In this document: one piece after another, positions 5,096 through 5,151 of the stretch
Position numbering within the stretch: the first letter of the stretch is position 1
Layout of the letters: each line of letters opens with the position of its first letter
DNA from: SZUA-37 sp964472525
Lineage (GTDB): Bacteria > Pseudomonadota > Gammaproteobacteria > UBA6429 > Thiohalophilaceae
NCBI GenBank assembly: GCA_964472525.1
Contig: CAYYLL010000082.1
Location: forward strand, 1-5,151
Direction of reading: 5' to 3'
DNA: 5,151 nucleotides
Notes under the pieces: generated by a model
What the model was told of the DNA's origin: nothing
Database searches by the model: none
Seen by the model: only the letters and a program-made list of their open reading frames with translations
Position numbers and translations under genes: made by a program

Positions 5096-5151
5096 AGCTA
5101 ACGTTAGAATTAAGCGGCAGCTAGCCGAGAGCAAAGCGAGCGGTTAGCTGT
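5096..5151 (-). other. attC: attC site, cut by the window edge
   Basis: AGCTAAC (5096-5102) begins an attC that runs off the window. The plus strand pairs CAGCTAGCCG 5118-5127 with CGGTTAGCTG 5141-5150 (one wobble) around AGAGCAAAGCGAG, and the last base, T5151, is at the usual extrahelical position. The first 22 bases nearly match the site at 2933. It belongs to the cassette upstream of the hydrolase cassette. Confidence 0.88.

Larger units (their letters stand above)
1..5151 (-). mobile_element. Integron gene-cassette array (partial; 7 whole cassettes)
   Basis: Eight attC-like sites, each bounded by an inverse core (RYYYAAC-like) and a core (GTTRRRY-like), recur at 47, 934, 1944, 2579, 2933, 3292, 4029 and 5096. 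Cutting each core between G and TT gives cassettes at 53-939, 940-1949, 1950-2584, 2585-2938, 2939-3297, 3298-4034 and 4035-5101, with a cassette start at 1-52 and a cassette end at 5102-5151. Every gene with a good ribosome binding site points to low coordinates and has its attC at its 3' end, the arrangement expected of integron cassettes. No integrase, attI or resistance gene is present. The variety of cassettes, the lack of known resistance genes and the related attC sites favour a chromosomal integron over a mobile one; that is an inference. Confidence 0.95.

Noticed and set aside
1..5151. CRISPR array
   Set aside because: The repeats are 66-102 bp, diverse, spaced 250-1000 bp apart and have integron core sites at both ends.

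Overview
This window is a stretch of integron gene-cassette array, almost certainly from a chromosomal (sedentary) integron of a marine gammaproteobacterium. A Vibrio or close relative is my best guess; I infer this from the AT-rich genes, the attC style and the array layout, and I recognise no species marker. Eight attC recombination sites (seven complete, one cut by the right edge) divide the window into seven complete cassettes plus two cassette ends. Every well-supported gene lies on the minus strand, so the array reads from high to low coordinates. The integrase and attI, which are not present here, would be expected beyond the right edge.

In transcription order (right to left) the layout is as follows. 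The 3' half of an attC (5102-5151) ends an unseen cassette. Cassette VII (4035-5101) is a two-gene cassette: an alpha/beta hydrolase with a GYSYG nucleophile elbow, overlapping by one base a 99-residue three-helix membrane protein. Cassette VI (3298-4034) encodes a DUF6602-like protein with a PD-(D/E)XK nuclease-like residue pattern and a GTG start. Cassette V (2939-3297) encodes a 78-residue protein with a C-terminal membrane anchor. Cassette IV (2585-2938) has no convincing gene, only very small ORFs. Cassette III (1950-2584) encodes a single-helix membrane-anchored protein whose best start is a non-standard ATC codon behind a strong ribosome binding site. Cassette II (940-1949) encodes a two-helix membrane protein with a large soluble domain. 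Cassette I (53-939) encodes a class I SAM-dependent methyltransferase. Bases 1-52 are the beginning of another cassette whose leader resembles that of cassette IV.

The genes do not form a pathway. Each cassette is an independent mobile unit with a 23-37 nt leader, its own ribosome binding site and its own attC; expression probably depends on outside promoters. The protein types (hydrolase with small membrane partner, nuclease-like protein, membrane-anchored sensor-like proteins) fit the stress, toxin or phage-defence content typical of such arrays, but no such role is shown by the sequence.

The most notable structural signals are in the attC sites, read on the plus strand, which is the cassette bottom strand that the integrase recombines as a folded hairpin. 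Seven of eight carry an extrahelical T at the same place. Three share a nearly identical 13-nt apical loop on stems of different sequence. Three have a second GC-rich hairpin, giving a branched rather than single-hairpin fold.
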